DNA of 64,000 nt from Berghia stephanieae (GCA_034508935.3 CM067445.1:22802822-22866821); one strand, 5' to 3'. Positions 13,795 to 25,300 are shown, numbered from the stretch's first letter. The notes: a model not told the origin generated them from the sequence alone. Numbers and translations: made by a program.

Positions 13795-14563
13795 CAGCCT
13801 AATGCCGGTTAATCGCAACAAATTTTCGCTCTCAAAAAGTGGCAAATTCAAGAAATCAATCAAACAAAATGTCATGATTAAATCGTGGCAGATTGAAGAA
13901 TCGAGAGTGGGCAGGATTTAATGCTACAGTAGTGTGTCACCACTCTATTAGAATCAAAAGAAGGTGGGGCTTTGCAGTATGGGTTTGTGATGTAATCTGT
14001 GGCCATCAAATAGGAGAGGAGGGGGCTGGGCATAGTCTTGACAACGGGTAGACAACGACAGTTGTAAAGAGAATCTGAGCTATATACTTTGTTTAGGGAT
14101 TGGCAACTGTGCATTGTGGTGAGAGCTATTGTCTATCATCACGGCTAATCTGTTTAACTCTTACAAATGTTGAGAACAAAAGACTGAAAGTTAATCCAAT
14201 CTGAATAAAATGTCGGCTTGCATCATAGCTGCTTGTGGTTGACAAATCAAAACAGGGCTGCCATATGGTTTTTGTTTCAATCAAATTCCTCAGTCTGTGG
14301 TGGACTAAGAACAATATTTACAACAACTGGTTTGAGTTTACCATATATGTGTAAAATGTTGCAATAGTGGACAGGAAAGTCAAATTCAGTTAATTGCAAC
14401 TTCGGTTAATGCGAGAAGAAGTAGAAGCTACTTGCAAAGAGATGAAAAGGGGGAAAGTGGTAGGCAATAGTGGACAGGAAAGTCAACTTCAGTTAATTGC
14501 AACTTCGGTTAATCGAAACTTTTTCGCTGATCCTAAGGTGTAGCGATTATCCGGAGTGGACTG
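13795..14563. mobile_element. Tigger-like non-autonomous element (MITE)
   Basis: The right end reads GATTATCCGGAGTGGACTG followed by TA. The left end (CAGCCTAATGCCGG, then TTAATCGC) is an imperfect complement of it, and both ends continue into a similar TTTCGCT segment. Two copies of a roughly 45 bp internal unit (AGTGGACAGGAAAGTCAA, then TTCAGTTAATTGCAAC) lie at about 14,369 and 14,466, separated by a 48 bp piece of LINE reverse-transcriptase sequence. No transposase can be recognised. The left boundary lacks a clean TA and is uncertain. Confidence 0.5.
14419..14466 (+). repeat. Short inverted copy of LINE reverse-transcriptase sequence
   Basis: In one plus-strand frame these bases encode REEVEATCKEMKRGKVVG, almost identical to the minus-strand reverse transcriptase at about 16,010-16,070 (REEVEATCKEMKRGKAVG). 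The fragment is in opposite orientation to the LINE and interrupts a duplicated unit of the Tigger-like MITE. Confidence 0.8.
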
Positions 14564-14578
14564 TATTAAAAAAATTCA

Positions 14579-16190
14579 TCAACCATCGTGGGTTGTGCTC
14601 TTGAGCATGTTACCGGTCAGCTGTCTCCACGAATCATGATCCTCTGCGGTGCGCATGAAATCTGTGTTGCTTTTAAAATCATATTTGGCCATTCTTAGGC
14701 TATTTAAATAAGTCATTCTTTGTCTTCCTCTAGCTCTCTTTCCTTCGATCATCCCAGATGTTACCAACTTTTCTATTCCGTCTCTTCTCCACACATGTCC
14801 CAGAAACCGTAACTGCCTCTTTCTGATGGTATCGATAAATATTCTTCCCTTTCTCATTCTCCAACACTTCCTCGTTCGTATACCTGTCTGTCAATGATAA
14901 CCTCAACATTCTTCTATACACCCACATCTCAAATGCTTCTAACCTCCTCGTACATTTCACAACCGTATAAAAGGGTACTTATAACATACGTTTCTACTAC
15001 TTTCATTCTGGTCTTCAACTTTAGGTTGTTTGACACAACTGGTCTCATTTTATGGAACACATTTTTTGCTATTGCTATATTTGTTTTATATCCTCTATGT
15101 CACGTGTGTCATGGGTAATGTTAGTGCCTAAATATTTTAATTTCTTTACTTGTTTGATGGTCTCTCCTTTGCTTGACAAGTGGAAGATCGTGTTGTTGTC
15201 ATTCTTTGAGACCACCATCCATTCGCTTTTCTTAACATTTACTTTCAGACCCATCTCTTCACTTTTGCACACCAGTATATCTAAAATTTTCTGCCCGTGT
15301 TCTGGAGAGTATGGCATTAGAGTACCATTGTCTGCATATCTTATGCTATTCATATTCTGCCCTCCAACGACGACACCTTTCATATCTTCAATTTCTTTGA
15401 ATATTATTTCACCATATATATTAAAAAGGTCCTGTGATAAGATGCAACCTTGTCTTACTCCCTTCTCGATGTTAAAGAAGTTGGATGTTTCATCATCAAG
15501 TTTGACACACACTGTTTGATTCCAGTATAAGTTTTTCACATGTCGAAGGTCTTTACTGTCTACACCGATCTTTTCTAAGATTTTGAATAGCGTTTCGTGC
15601 TGTACTGAATCAAAAGCTTTGGAATAATCAATGAAGCATAGATAAAGTGATTTTTGTATTTCGACTGACCGTTTATTTGTTTCAATGTAAAGATTGCATT
15701 TACATTATACCCTTTTCTTTAACAAAACCAAACTGCTCTTCACTTATCTCTGGAGAGATCTTGCTCCTCATTCTTTTCTTAAGTATTCTTAATATAATTT
15801 TTGTGGCCTGGCTCATTATGCTGATTGTTCTGTGTTCGTCACAGTCAATAGTTCCTTGTTTTTTGGGTATGGTAATGAATACAGATTGTCTCAAAACATT
15901 AGGCAATTCACCCTTTTCGTATAAGACATTAAAATTAAAGGCTTTTGTCAGAATGTCTATTCCCAGATCGTCCAGGGTGTCAATCAATTCTATTGAGAAA
16001 CTATCTTGGCCTACCGCTTTCCCCCTTTTCATCTCTTTGCAAGTAGCTTCTACTTCTTCTCGCATAATCTGGGGAGCCGTGTTCACAGTAGGGATTTCTT
16101 TATCCGAGCATGTCCCTCTTTTGTCATCCGCGTAATGATTTTTTATGTATGCTGCCACTGCTGCTGCTCACTAAACTGCCTTTGGGACTT
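14579..16190 (-). mobile_element. 5'-truncated RTE-like LINE (family A, copy 1)
   Basis: Minus-strand translation gives, in order, [59 protein letters not shown], a GVRQGC motif, a catalytic box degenerated to RYADNG (YADD expected), VKKLKYLGTNITHD, and the C-terminal QLRFLGHVWRRDGIEKL with [10 protein letters not shown]. This order and tail are typical of RTE-clade reverse transcriptases. Frameshifts and stops split it into at least five open pieces. The endonuclease domain is missing upstream. The 3' end has a short TGATGA-like tail at about 14,572-14,579. Two other copies of this family lie at 33.7-34.95 kb and 43.4-44.0 kb. Confidence 0.88.
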
Positions 16191-16273
16191 TGGCTTACCA
16201 ACCTCCGTTGACTGTCCAATTCGCCTTGAGCATGCATTCACGTAAAACAGAATTATTTTTTTTTAAAACCTAC

Positions 16274-16316
16274 CTCTGTTTCAAAAACTAGCATCTTTCA
16301 ACTTTCTAAGAAACAT
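16274..16316 (-). CDS. Candidate first coding exon of AIFM1 (with an in-frame stop)
   Basis: On the minus strand an ATG at 16,316 opens MFLRKLKDASF, which resembles a mitochondrial presequence start. It is followed by an in-frame TGA and then a strong GTAGGT donor after 16,274. The 43 coding bases leave phase 1, exactly what the exon beginning at 13,545 requires, and joining would give [17 protein letters not shown]. The TGA contradicts a working exon as sequenced. Alternatives are a true first exon elsewhere in 13.6-19.3 kb, or a start at the ATG at 13,510. Confidence 0.3.
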
Positions 16317-16329
16317 TTTGATTTTTCAG

Positions 16330-16520
16330 AACTTTAGTTCGTTAAAAAATACCGGCCAATCTGACCCGTTGAGTCGAATGAAAACGAAATTTTGTTGTGT
16401 ACACGGTTTAAAGGAAATGCCGTAAATAAGCATTCATGGACTTCCTGTGTTGTTTTTACAGTGTCACGTGACTGTTTTGAGAAATTTGTCGTCTGCTACA
16501 AATAATTAGACCGGTGGGGG
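16330..16520. promoter_or_regulatory. Possible AIFM1 promoter region
   Basis: CpG dinucleotides are denser here than in the flanks. A perfect CACGTG E-box at 16,465-16,470 lies next to a minus-strand GGAAG (16,441-16,445), the core of ETS/GABP sites. Both are common in promoters of nuclear genes for mitochondrial proteins. This is inference from motifs only. Confidence 0.25.
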
Positions 16521-16756
16521 GTAGATATTTTCGTTGGAGCAGAAAAAAAGTGAGTATTATTTCTTGTACTTGTAGAGAGGACTAGGGTCCAACAGCAGTC
16601 AAGTTGATTGAATGAAAGAAAAAAGCCCTTTTTTATCCGCCGCCACCACCACCGTGAGAGTGGAGGGGGGGGGGGGGTTGCATGAAGACGAAAGGGATTC
16701 GTGTCGCTTGGTGACCTTGGTGACGTAGAGCATGTCAAGGATGCTCGCAGGTGTTC

Positions 16757-16968
16757 TTAACCCCTTAACAGCGAAGCTAATTTTCTGCTTTCAGATAATA
16801 GTTTGCTTTTATCTTTATTATTGTTAACGTAGAATACAGCGTTTCCACCAAGAGAGCAGTCAGACTATCGCAACTCAGACTTCAATTGTCTATAATAGTT
16901 TTGCCGTTACTTGTCTTTTGATGAAAGAAGATTTGGTGTTAGGTCAAAAATCAAATTTCGCCGCTAAA
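16757..16968. mobile_element. TTAA-type MITE, family B, copy 1
   Basis: It starts TTAACCCCTTAACAGCGAAG and runs through AGATAATAGTTTGC and CGTTTCCACCAAGAGAG to CCGCTAAAAGGTT. It shares this order of blocks with two nearby copies (17,108 and 18,108), whose ends are intact TTAA. The right TTAA of this copy has mutated. A piggyBac-type origin is inferred from the TTAA ends. Confidence 0.6.
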
Positions 16969-17107
16969 AGGTTGCATTGCTACTGGGTTTGCTCCCCCCC
17001 CCCCCCCCCCCATCCTTTTTTTTTCAACTTAGTACTGTTGATTGCTATTTCCTTTTTTATGATTGCCAAGTGCCGTAGGAGTCTCACAGAATGCAGGAGT
17101 ACTGCAA

Positions 17108-17370
17108 TTAACCCTTCGCCAGTGACACTGATTTTTTTGTTTTCAAATAATAGTCTCCATTTATATTATTTTTTAACGCAGAAAAAAAAACGTTTCCACC
17201 ATAAGAGCAGTAAGAATATTGATAAAAAGCGCTTTGAGCACGTTGGGTGGATATTGTCCGATATAAAAGCTCAAGTTTTTAAATTGTATTTTGTTTTTTG
17301 TCTTTTGATGAAAACGATAAGATTTCATTTTTGGTCTAAGTAAGATTGATATTCGCCTTTAAAAGGTTAA
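17108..17370. mobile_element. TTAA-type MITE, family B, copy 2
   Basis: It starts TTAACCCTTCGCCAGTGAC and ends TTTAAAAGGTTAA, so both ends keep TTAA with a short inverted repeat (TTAACC and GGTTAA). Internal blocks ACTGATTTTTTTG, AAATAATAGTC and GTTTCCACCATAAGAG match the other two copies. At 263 bp it cannot encode a transposase. Confidence 0.7.
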
Positions 17371-17934
17371 GTTTTTGTTTTTTTTCAAATGCGGATACGC
17401 TGCTTCTTCCTTTTTTTCCTCAACTGGCAAGCTATCGCTGTACTTACCCGCATGGCTTGCACACACAAAAGGATACATCTAGGTCACAAAACCTTACATC
17501 CAGGTCACAAAATCAGACAACTAGGTCACACATCAAGACATTTCTGTTTCGTTTGCTCCAAGATAGCAAAACAAACCAGGAGTCTTGGAGTTCAAAAGAC
17601 CTTTCCATAAAATATTTGGTATTTGCAAGAACCTCAGAAACCAATTCCCGATACAGCTCTTGTTCACGATTACTTATGACCTTGATTTCTTTCGTACCCA
17701 CCCCCCAAAATCCCACTTATTGTGTGTTATAGGCAGAACATAATAAATAGCTGGACTGCCACATGCGTGACTAAATTGGCCAAAGAGAGGCATTAGACAC
17801 CCATTACCCGATGTCTTGGTTTTTAATCCTAGCCTAGTGAGAGAGAAAAAAACAAAACAATCATACATGTATCTGCAAACAGCAGAACGTTTTCATTTTA
17901 CAATGAGATGGGATGGGAAGGGATAACACTATGA

Positions 17935-17936
<2 letters not shown>

Positions 17937-17977
<41 letters not shown>
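17937..17977. repeat. (GA)n microsatellite
   Basis: About 19 GA units with a purine-rich continuation (AAAAGAGAGATGG). It lies in the AIFM1-SDAD1 interval. Confidence 0.9.
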
Positions 17978-17980
<3 letters not shown>

Positions 17981-18107
17981 AGAGATGGGCTGGGGATGGG
18001 GGGATAGTAAGGGGGAATGGGAAAAGATGAAAGAAACAATGGGTTGCCTGATGACGTAGATCAAAGGATTGTTACAGCGGTGTTCACGGAGCGTACTTCA
18101 TGAAATT

Positions 18108-18313
18108 TTAACCTTTTACAGTGACACTGATTTTTTTCTCCAGATTGCTTATGCAGAATAAATCGTTTCCACCAAGAGAACAGTAGTAAGAGTATATTTC
18201 GACTCGGGCTTCAATTAAACTATAAATCGCAAAGCGTGTCTTTTAATGATAACATAAAGACTAAGATCTGGAGTTTGGGGAGTGTAAGATGGAATCTCGC
18301 CATTAATGGTTAA
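18108..18313. mobile_element. TTAA-type MITE, family B, copy 3
   Basis: It starts TTAACCTTTTACAGTGACAC, carries GTTTCCACCAAGAGAAC and CTATAAATCGC, and ends CGCCATTAATGGTTAA. Its end coincides with the start of the partial foldback copy at 18,314, so one of the two inserted at or next to the other. Confidence 0.7.
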
Positions 18314-18475
18314 AATTGTTTTGATTTTTTTTAAAATAACACACACACACACACACATGAGCGCGCGCGGTCACGACAGCGAGGACCATCTATTGCTTGT
18401 GTTGCAACGGTAAACCAGTTTACGTGTACGTAGATCCTGAGGCTAGATGCCCCGTTATCGTGTACGTAGGCACTC
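18314..18475. repeat. Partial copy of the 21.55-21.98 kb foldback MITE
   Basis: The block order is a T-rich run, ATAACACACACACAC, a GCGAGGACCATC segment, TTGCTTGTGTTG, GTAAACCAG, CGTGTACGTAGATCCTGAGG, then CGTGTACGTAGGCACT. The same order occurs at about 21,841-21,983. Only the right half of that element is present here. Confidence 0.8.
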
Positions 18476-19344
18476 CCAAAAAAAGAGAAGCTAAGTATTG
18501 GTAACCCCGGCTCGCCTCTCTAGTTATACACCACTAGTTAGACCACAAAGCAACGCTAATGGTAGAAACAGTGTAGTACCAACCGTGGCAATCTAATTTA
18601 GTGAAGTCAGATGAGTCAGTATGAGAAGAAATTGTCTCCTCTCCCCACATTGACTCACACTCACACATTCACATATCATTCTACATACTCATACTCACTC
18701 ACACTGTCACAACCTACCGGCACCCGCCGCAAAAAGACTCGGTGTCATTAGCGTTATAGTTATAGGGTTTATCAATCTAGATCTTGGTAGATGCTTACGA
18801 GATCGAGATAATGTTTTAATTCCATTTGTAGCAAACCCTCTCAAGGCAGGACTTTGAAAAGTAAGCTTTAGGGCTCTATTCATTTTCCCACAGCGTGAAG
18901 GTCTTTTTCAGATCAGTCGAGGACAGGAAAATTTATTTTTAGTCTGGGAAAACGAAAGTGACAACGTTCCTAACCTTTGACCCTAAAACGTGAGTCTGTT
19001 CACGTAATCAATTTTTGCTAAAAATGTAGATCAATATTTTTAAAGGACCCATTGTGGTCAATTTTATACGGTTTAACAGATGTATATGAAATGAGAACAA
19101 TCCATAAAAGATAGTTACACGATCAGAAAATATCACGCTTTTTTTTGGTATTTTTTAGGAATTGGCTTGATCCTTTTACTACTTACGTACTTTGCAACAC
19201 TTTATAGTCTCTTTATGTTTTCTAGTAGAAAGTAATCCATCAACTGTTTATTGCTAACTGTAAACAACATCGCATGTTGTTCTTAGTCCTTAGTCCTATA
19301 GGTAAACGAATTACTTGAACGAGGGTATCCTAATCCTTTTCAAA

Positions 19345-22300
19345 ATGACTGCCAAGGCTGTCCATTTTGCAACAAATCTCCCTCATCTTCAAAACTTAAT
19401 GAAGCGGGACCCGTTTTCTTATCGAGATGAGGTAAGGACGAGTATTTGTTGACCCGGTCAGATGGTGGATGGAGTTGGAGGATGGGAATGGGACTGGGAC
19501 ACGAAAATTGAAAAAATACATTTAATTTTAATTTCAATCAAATTGATAATTTTCTGTTGAAAATATGAGGCAATTTTACAGAGAGAATCTGTTTCTTCCT
19601 GTGAGAATAAAAAATCGATCAAGCTCTCACCCCCGGGATGAGAGTAGAGGTCCTCGCCACTTCTCGCTATTCTCACCCCTGTTAACCAACATGTAGGGAG
19701 AGCCTAGCTACCTAACCAACAGCCAGATATAAATAGAGACAGGGGAGAGAAAGAAAGAGAAGGGGGGGGGAAGAGACGAAATAGAAAGTGGAGGAGAAAG
19801 AGAAGAAAATACCAACAAATTAAAATAGAGAAAGAGGGGGGATGGGGAGAGGGCGAGAGAGATATGAAATATTGAGCTAAGCTGACCCTACACAGGGATG
19901 AGAATAGCGAGAAGGGACGACGGCTAGGCGAGGCTACTCTCCCTACCTGTTGGTTAATAGGGATGAGAATAGCGAGAAGGGACGGGGCTAGGCTAGGCTA
20001 CCCTCCCTACCTGTTGGTTAACAGGGATGAGAATAGCGAGAAGGTGTGGGGCTGCATGTTCACCTCCTTACGTCCAGTGCCACTAAAAGTAGTAACGAGA
20101 GAGATGATGATGATCAGATGAGAGTAGTGAGGAAGGGGGGGGGGGTGCTAAGCTGACCCTACACAGGGATGAGAATAGCGAGAAGGGACGGCGGCTAGGC
20201 GAGGCTACCCTCCCTACCTGTTGGTTAATACGGATGAGAATAGCGAGAAGGGACGGGGGCTAGGCTACCCTCCCTACCTGTTGGTTAACAGGGATGAGAA
20301 TAGCGAGAGGATGGGGGGGGGGGGTGCTAAGCTGACCCTACACAGGGATGAGAATAGCGAGAAGGGGCGGGGCTGCAAGTTCACCCTCCTTACGTCCAGT
20401 ACCACTAAAAGTAGTAACGAGAGTGATGATGCTGATCAGATGAGAGTAGTGAGGAAGGGGGGGTGGGGGGTGTGCTAAGCTGACCCTACACAGGGATGAG
20501 AATAGCGAGAAGGGACGGGGGCTAGGCTAGGCTACCCTCCCTACCTGTTGGTTAACAGGGATGAGAATAGCGAGAGGATGGGGGGGGGGGGTGCTAAGCT
20601 GAACCTACACAGGGATGAGAATAGCGAGAAGGGGCAGGGCTGCATGTTCACCCTCCTTACGTCCAGTACCACTAAAAGTAGTCACGAGAGAGATGATGAT
20701 GATCAGGTGAGAGTAATGAGGAAGGTGGGGGGGTGTTAAGCTGACCCTGCACAGGGATGAGAATAGTGAGAAGGGACGGTGGCTAGGCTAGGCTACCCTC
20801 CCTACCTGTTGGTTAACAGGGGTGAGAATAGCGAGAAGGGACGGCGGCTAGGCTAGGCTACCCTCCCTACCTGTTGGTTACAGGGGTGAGAATAGCGAGA
20901 AGGGGCAACTACCTCTATTCTCATCCCGGGGGTGAGAGCTCGATCGCTTTTCTATTCTCATCCCGGGGGTGAGAATAGAGGCAGCCGCCTCAAAATCATC
21001 ATATCACGGCGATTGAGATTGGGAAAGTTTATCGGATTATCGTTTTCAGTAATTTCGTTTCAATTAAATATTTAATGGCAAATGGTGGGTATCATTTTAA
21101 AGGTCAGAAAATAAGCTTTATTTTCATTTAAATCATTTACATGTATGGCAAGTGTAAAAAAAATTAAGAGTTAATTGAGAATAGGAAGTTTTTGACCCGA
21201 AAAGTAAGGTTCATGGTGGGTAAAAAATAAATTAGGCTGCAAGTGTATCAATTATAATTAAATTTGGCAGAGATATTCGATGTATCAAGTATAATTTAAG
21301 GAAGTGTCATTTGCCAAGGGTGAGTCCTTGGTAGTTGACCGTTCATCAACTACCAGGGAGTCAAATTAAAACTCTTCAGGTGCATGCAGTGATTTTATTA
21401 GAGCCTTGGCACACATACGAATCTCGCACTTTCCGATCATTCATTCATTGTCAATCGTTGTGGAAAGGTTTGAATCTACATACTCACCGCTATTTGTTTT
21501 TAATTATTCACTGTCTTTTCAGGAATTCGAAGACAAGTTAAAATCATCGGAGTGTCTACATACACGGTAACTTTAGGCAGTTTAGTGAGCAGCAGTGGGA
21601 GTCTAATTGTGACCCAACTCACCCATAAGAAAGTTATGACTGGAAATTGCTGTTCGCTTTTACGAAGGTTTAGGGGGGTTCAATTAAAGATGCATAACTT
21701 CGTTATAAAGAGGAATATCACAGATATCTTGGTATCATTATTTTCGTTACCAACCGGGCACCTAGCCTCAGGATCTACGTACACAGTAACAGTAACATAC
21801 ATGGTAACCTTGAATCTCACCTTTAGGGGTTATATTGTATTGTTTGATTTTTTTGAATAACACACACACATACAGAGCGAGGTCCATCCATTGCTTGTAT
21901 TGTAGCAGCAAACCAGTTACCGGAGTTACCGTGTACGTAGATCCTGAGGCTAGGTGCCCGGTTACCGTGTACGTAGACACTGCCTGAAATCATATCAAAA
22001 CTAAAATTTCTTTTATTTTTTTATCCAAACTTCAGATTCAGTGGAATAAACATACAGAAAAATGAAGTGGCAAATCCCTGCCAAGTAAAGATATGTCTGA
22101 TAGATTTATTTTTTTTAAGTAGGATTTTCTCTGCTTTAAAGAAAAATATGCTGCACATCGTCATGATTAATACGGCAAGAATTCACATATAAGCTTTCTC
22201 TGTCATAGGTCATCAAACACCAATGAAATTTGTCATAGTATTTACCCATGGATATGACAAGATGGCCAATGAGTAGGAATTTCCCGTGGGTCAATCAGCT

Positions 22301-25300
22301 GTAATTACTGTGTCGTGCCGGAAGTAGCTCTTTTCATTTGATGAAAAGGAAGATTGGGCTGTCAATACACTCTTCTTGTCTTATGATTTGTTATGCGAGG
22401 CATTATCTTTCACTATTTTCCCTCTCTTCGATTCAAAATTAATCGACTTTTTCAAGAGATATTTTTCACAGAGTAATTGACTTATATTTACAAAACCATC
22501 ATGCTTCATACATGTCGCGTTTATGAATGCAACAATCGGGCTACGAATGGTAGAAGTCGCTGTTTCCATAGATAAGATCAAACGAGGGAAGTGATCATCA
22601 TTATTTCTTGTTAAAATATCAGTATCGCTGCTAAATTGTATCGTATTGGAATTGAAAATTTCTGATATCTCCCATCTCAATCGTGGAAGTCACTACGGAA
22701 CTGTTGACAGTAAATAGCTTGTATTTATTTGCTATAAAATAAGTACTTTATGTTATTTTGAAACAAAATAATTTTTTTTTCATGACAATTATTATTATTA
22801 TCTGGGTCATCCTCAGGACCACAGGAATCTTTGAATCTAGTTTTAAACTAATTTAGTGTGTATAAGGGAAAAGTAGTATGAATTTTATAAGGCTAAAGTT
22901 AACCATTATCGATGAGATAAAGATTTATATCATAGCAACTCTTATGATTGCAAAAATCACTTCCTAGACTTTTATAGAGATTTAAGAGATATCTAAGATA
23001 AACAATTGAGATTTAGAACCAGTACTCCATTACAATGGAAATGGCTCTGCGCATGGTGGAAGTCATCGTATTTTAGCAGAGTAAAGAGGGCAATGCCCAC
23101 TTTGTTTTGAGTCTTTTCCTTTAAGGTTAATGTATTTACCTTAAAACAGTTTTTAAATGTAGTAGATTATCTAGCATGTAGCACACAACCAGAGGTTTTT
23201 TTATTTGTTTGTTTTTGGGTTTTTTAATTGACCTCGTTTGGGCATTGATTTTATTACATAAAGACTTCACTTTCATTTATTTTTAATCTATTTCTTTCCT
23301 CAGTTTTTAAAACAATGGCAATACTACCACAGTTTGATGCAGACTTTTGAACTGCAGCCAACAAAGTACAATGCAAAGTTAGATGAAATTATCACCTTTT
23401 TAGCACAGGTAAGTTTTACCTTTTTTATTGATTACAACTACTGTAAGGACCATCCTGTAACTTTCGGGGGATAGAAATACTGTGAATATTAGTTCTTAAA
23501 TTATTCAAAATCATGATTCGTAGTGCAGCTTGCTCATAACAGTTTTAGTAAGTGCCTGCCACCCGTCTTAAAATCTTGCACAAAGTAACTAAATTCAATT
23601 GAGGATGAGGTATCTGTATTTATCATCAAATTATTTCTTCCAACTCAGACTTGATGAACAACACAGCTTCCATTTTCCTTGTCACATTAATTGGTGCGAA
23701 TTTTATGAACAAAATTGCTAAATGATAAGCCCTATGTTTGGATTTGAAACTAGGAGTATAATTTATTTGAAATGGATGTTACTGAAAAAGAGGTCTGCTA
23801 TATTTTAGTTACTATTTGGTGGCTATGAACTTTGTCTTCTTTTGTTTCAGGTCAGTCATTGTTATAAGGAAGATGTCACAGAATTTCCAGAACAGCTCGG
23901 AGATTTGTTAAAGAACTACAGCACAGTGCTAGATAGGACAATGAGAATGGTATGGAGCTGCCAGATTTTTAAAAAACATTTTGTTGAAAACTAAATATAT
24001 AGTCCATCTCATACATTTCATTTTAATAATAGCAATAAAGGGGACCTGATAGCTCAGTTGGTAGAGCACTCACTTCAAATGCAAAGGGACAGTGGTCAAT
24101 CCCGGGTGTAGTCGAGATTATTTTTTTTGTCCACCCAGCAGTGATTGGGTAGCTGGGTCTGTTAGATCTGATGGAAAGTACTTTGTGATAGACTAGGGTC
24201 CTATCCAAATCACTAGTATGTAATTCTCAATCTGACCAAGTCATTTAATTTATATGAATGATGGAGAAAAAGGAAAGTAATGTCTCATGCATCGCTATTG
24301 CATCATTTTGTAGGAAATGAAATAACAAATGTAATGTGTGGTAGGAAGCTGTAGGCTATCATTTGCATTAATCATACAAGATGTACTATGCAACTTCAAT
24401 CCCATCATATAAACAGCAATTGCAAATATTATTGACCAATTCAGTGTGATTCATAACTTTTCAAGAATATTTTAAAGGGGTTTTTTAAAACTGTTTTCAA
24501 TTGTGGTGATGCTCAGAAGTTTGACTGATGCTGAACCAGTGAATACAGAAGTTTGTTTTGAATTTTAATTTTTTTAATTTGAGAGATAGGATAGAAGGTA
24601 GTTTTCCCAATTTCTTTGTCATAAAAGCAAGGTAAGAGGTTTGTATGAAATTTATTTTATAAATACAGTAATTTATTTGTACCTTTTTTTGACATAGATC
24701 TATGACTTACACATTCTATTATAATATCTATTTTTCAGACTTTGGTCAAAGCCCTGATTATGTTGAGAAACAAAGAGCTCATATCGGCCACTCAGGTCCT
24801 GCAGCTTTTCTTCAAACTTCTCAGGTGTGAGGACAAGCTGTTACGGAAAACTATTTACCAGTACATTGTGTCCGATATTAAGAATGTGAACCAGAAACAC
24901 AGGAACCCCAAGCTGAATGCGGCCCTTCAAAATTTCATGTTCCATGCTGCAGGAGACTAATACTGTAACAGTAAAGACAGCTCTGGATATCATGGTGGAG
25001 TTGTACAGAAGGAATATCTGGAAGGATGCCAAGACAGTCAATGTCATCACCACTGCATGCTTCTCCAAAATCACAAAAGTTATGGTTGCAGCCCTCAAGT
25101 TTTTCCTTGGTATGATGAATGTTATGATGTGATCAAATTAGCCTATACAGTTAGAAATAGTTTCAGAGCCAGCAGTAGGCAAAGATTGATTTTTTTTTTT
25201 TACAAAATGACTAGTCTCAAAACATTTGGGTGATTAAAATAAAATATATATCAATTACTTTTTTTTTTTTTTTCGTGCGCACATCAACAGAAGACTCATT

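Noticed and set aside
15052-16135. Long plus-strand open frames (155 and 162 codons)
   Set aside because: Antisense shadows of the minus-strand LINE reverse transcriptase.
17513-17716. Minus-strand frame with KEIKVISNREQELYRELVSE, amphipathic and exon-like
   Set aside because: No family recognised and no clear exon borders; the downstream GTGACCT repeats suggest repeat sequence. Noted only as a weak candidate.
19890-20912. Possible CRISPR-like array
   Set aside because: The genome is eukaryotic, linkers are repeated and not unique spacers, and units vary in length; it is a foldback-associated tandem repeat.
21552-21980. Two short frames both starting MSTYTVT on opposite strands
   Set aside because: They are the same inverted-repeat end of the foldback MITE read from both sides, not genes.
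24040-24115. Possible tRNA gene
   Set aside because: A and B boxes are present, but the arms do not fold as a tRNA, and the sequence runs into a SINE body repeated at 46.9 kb.
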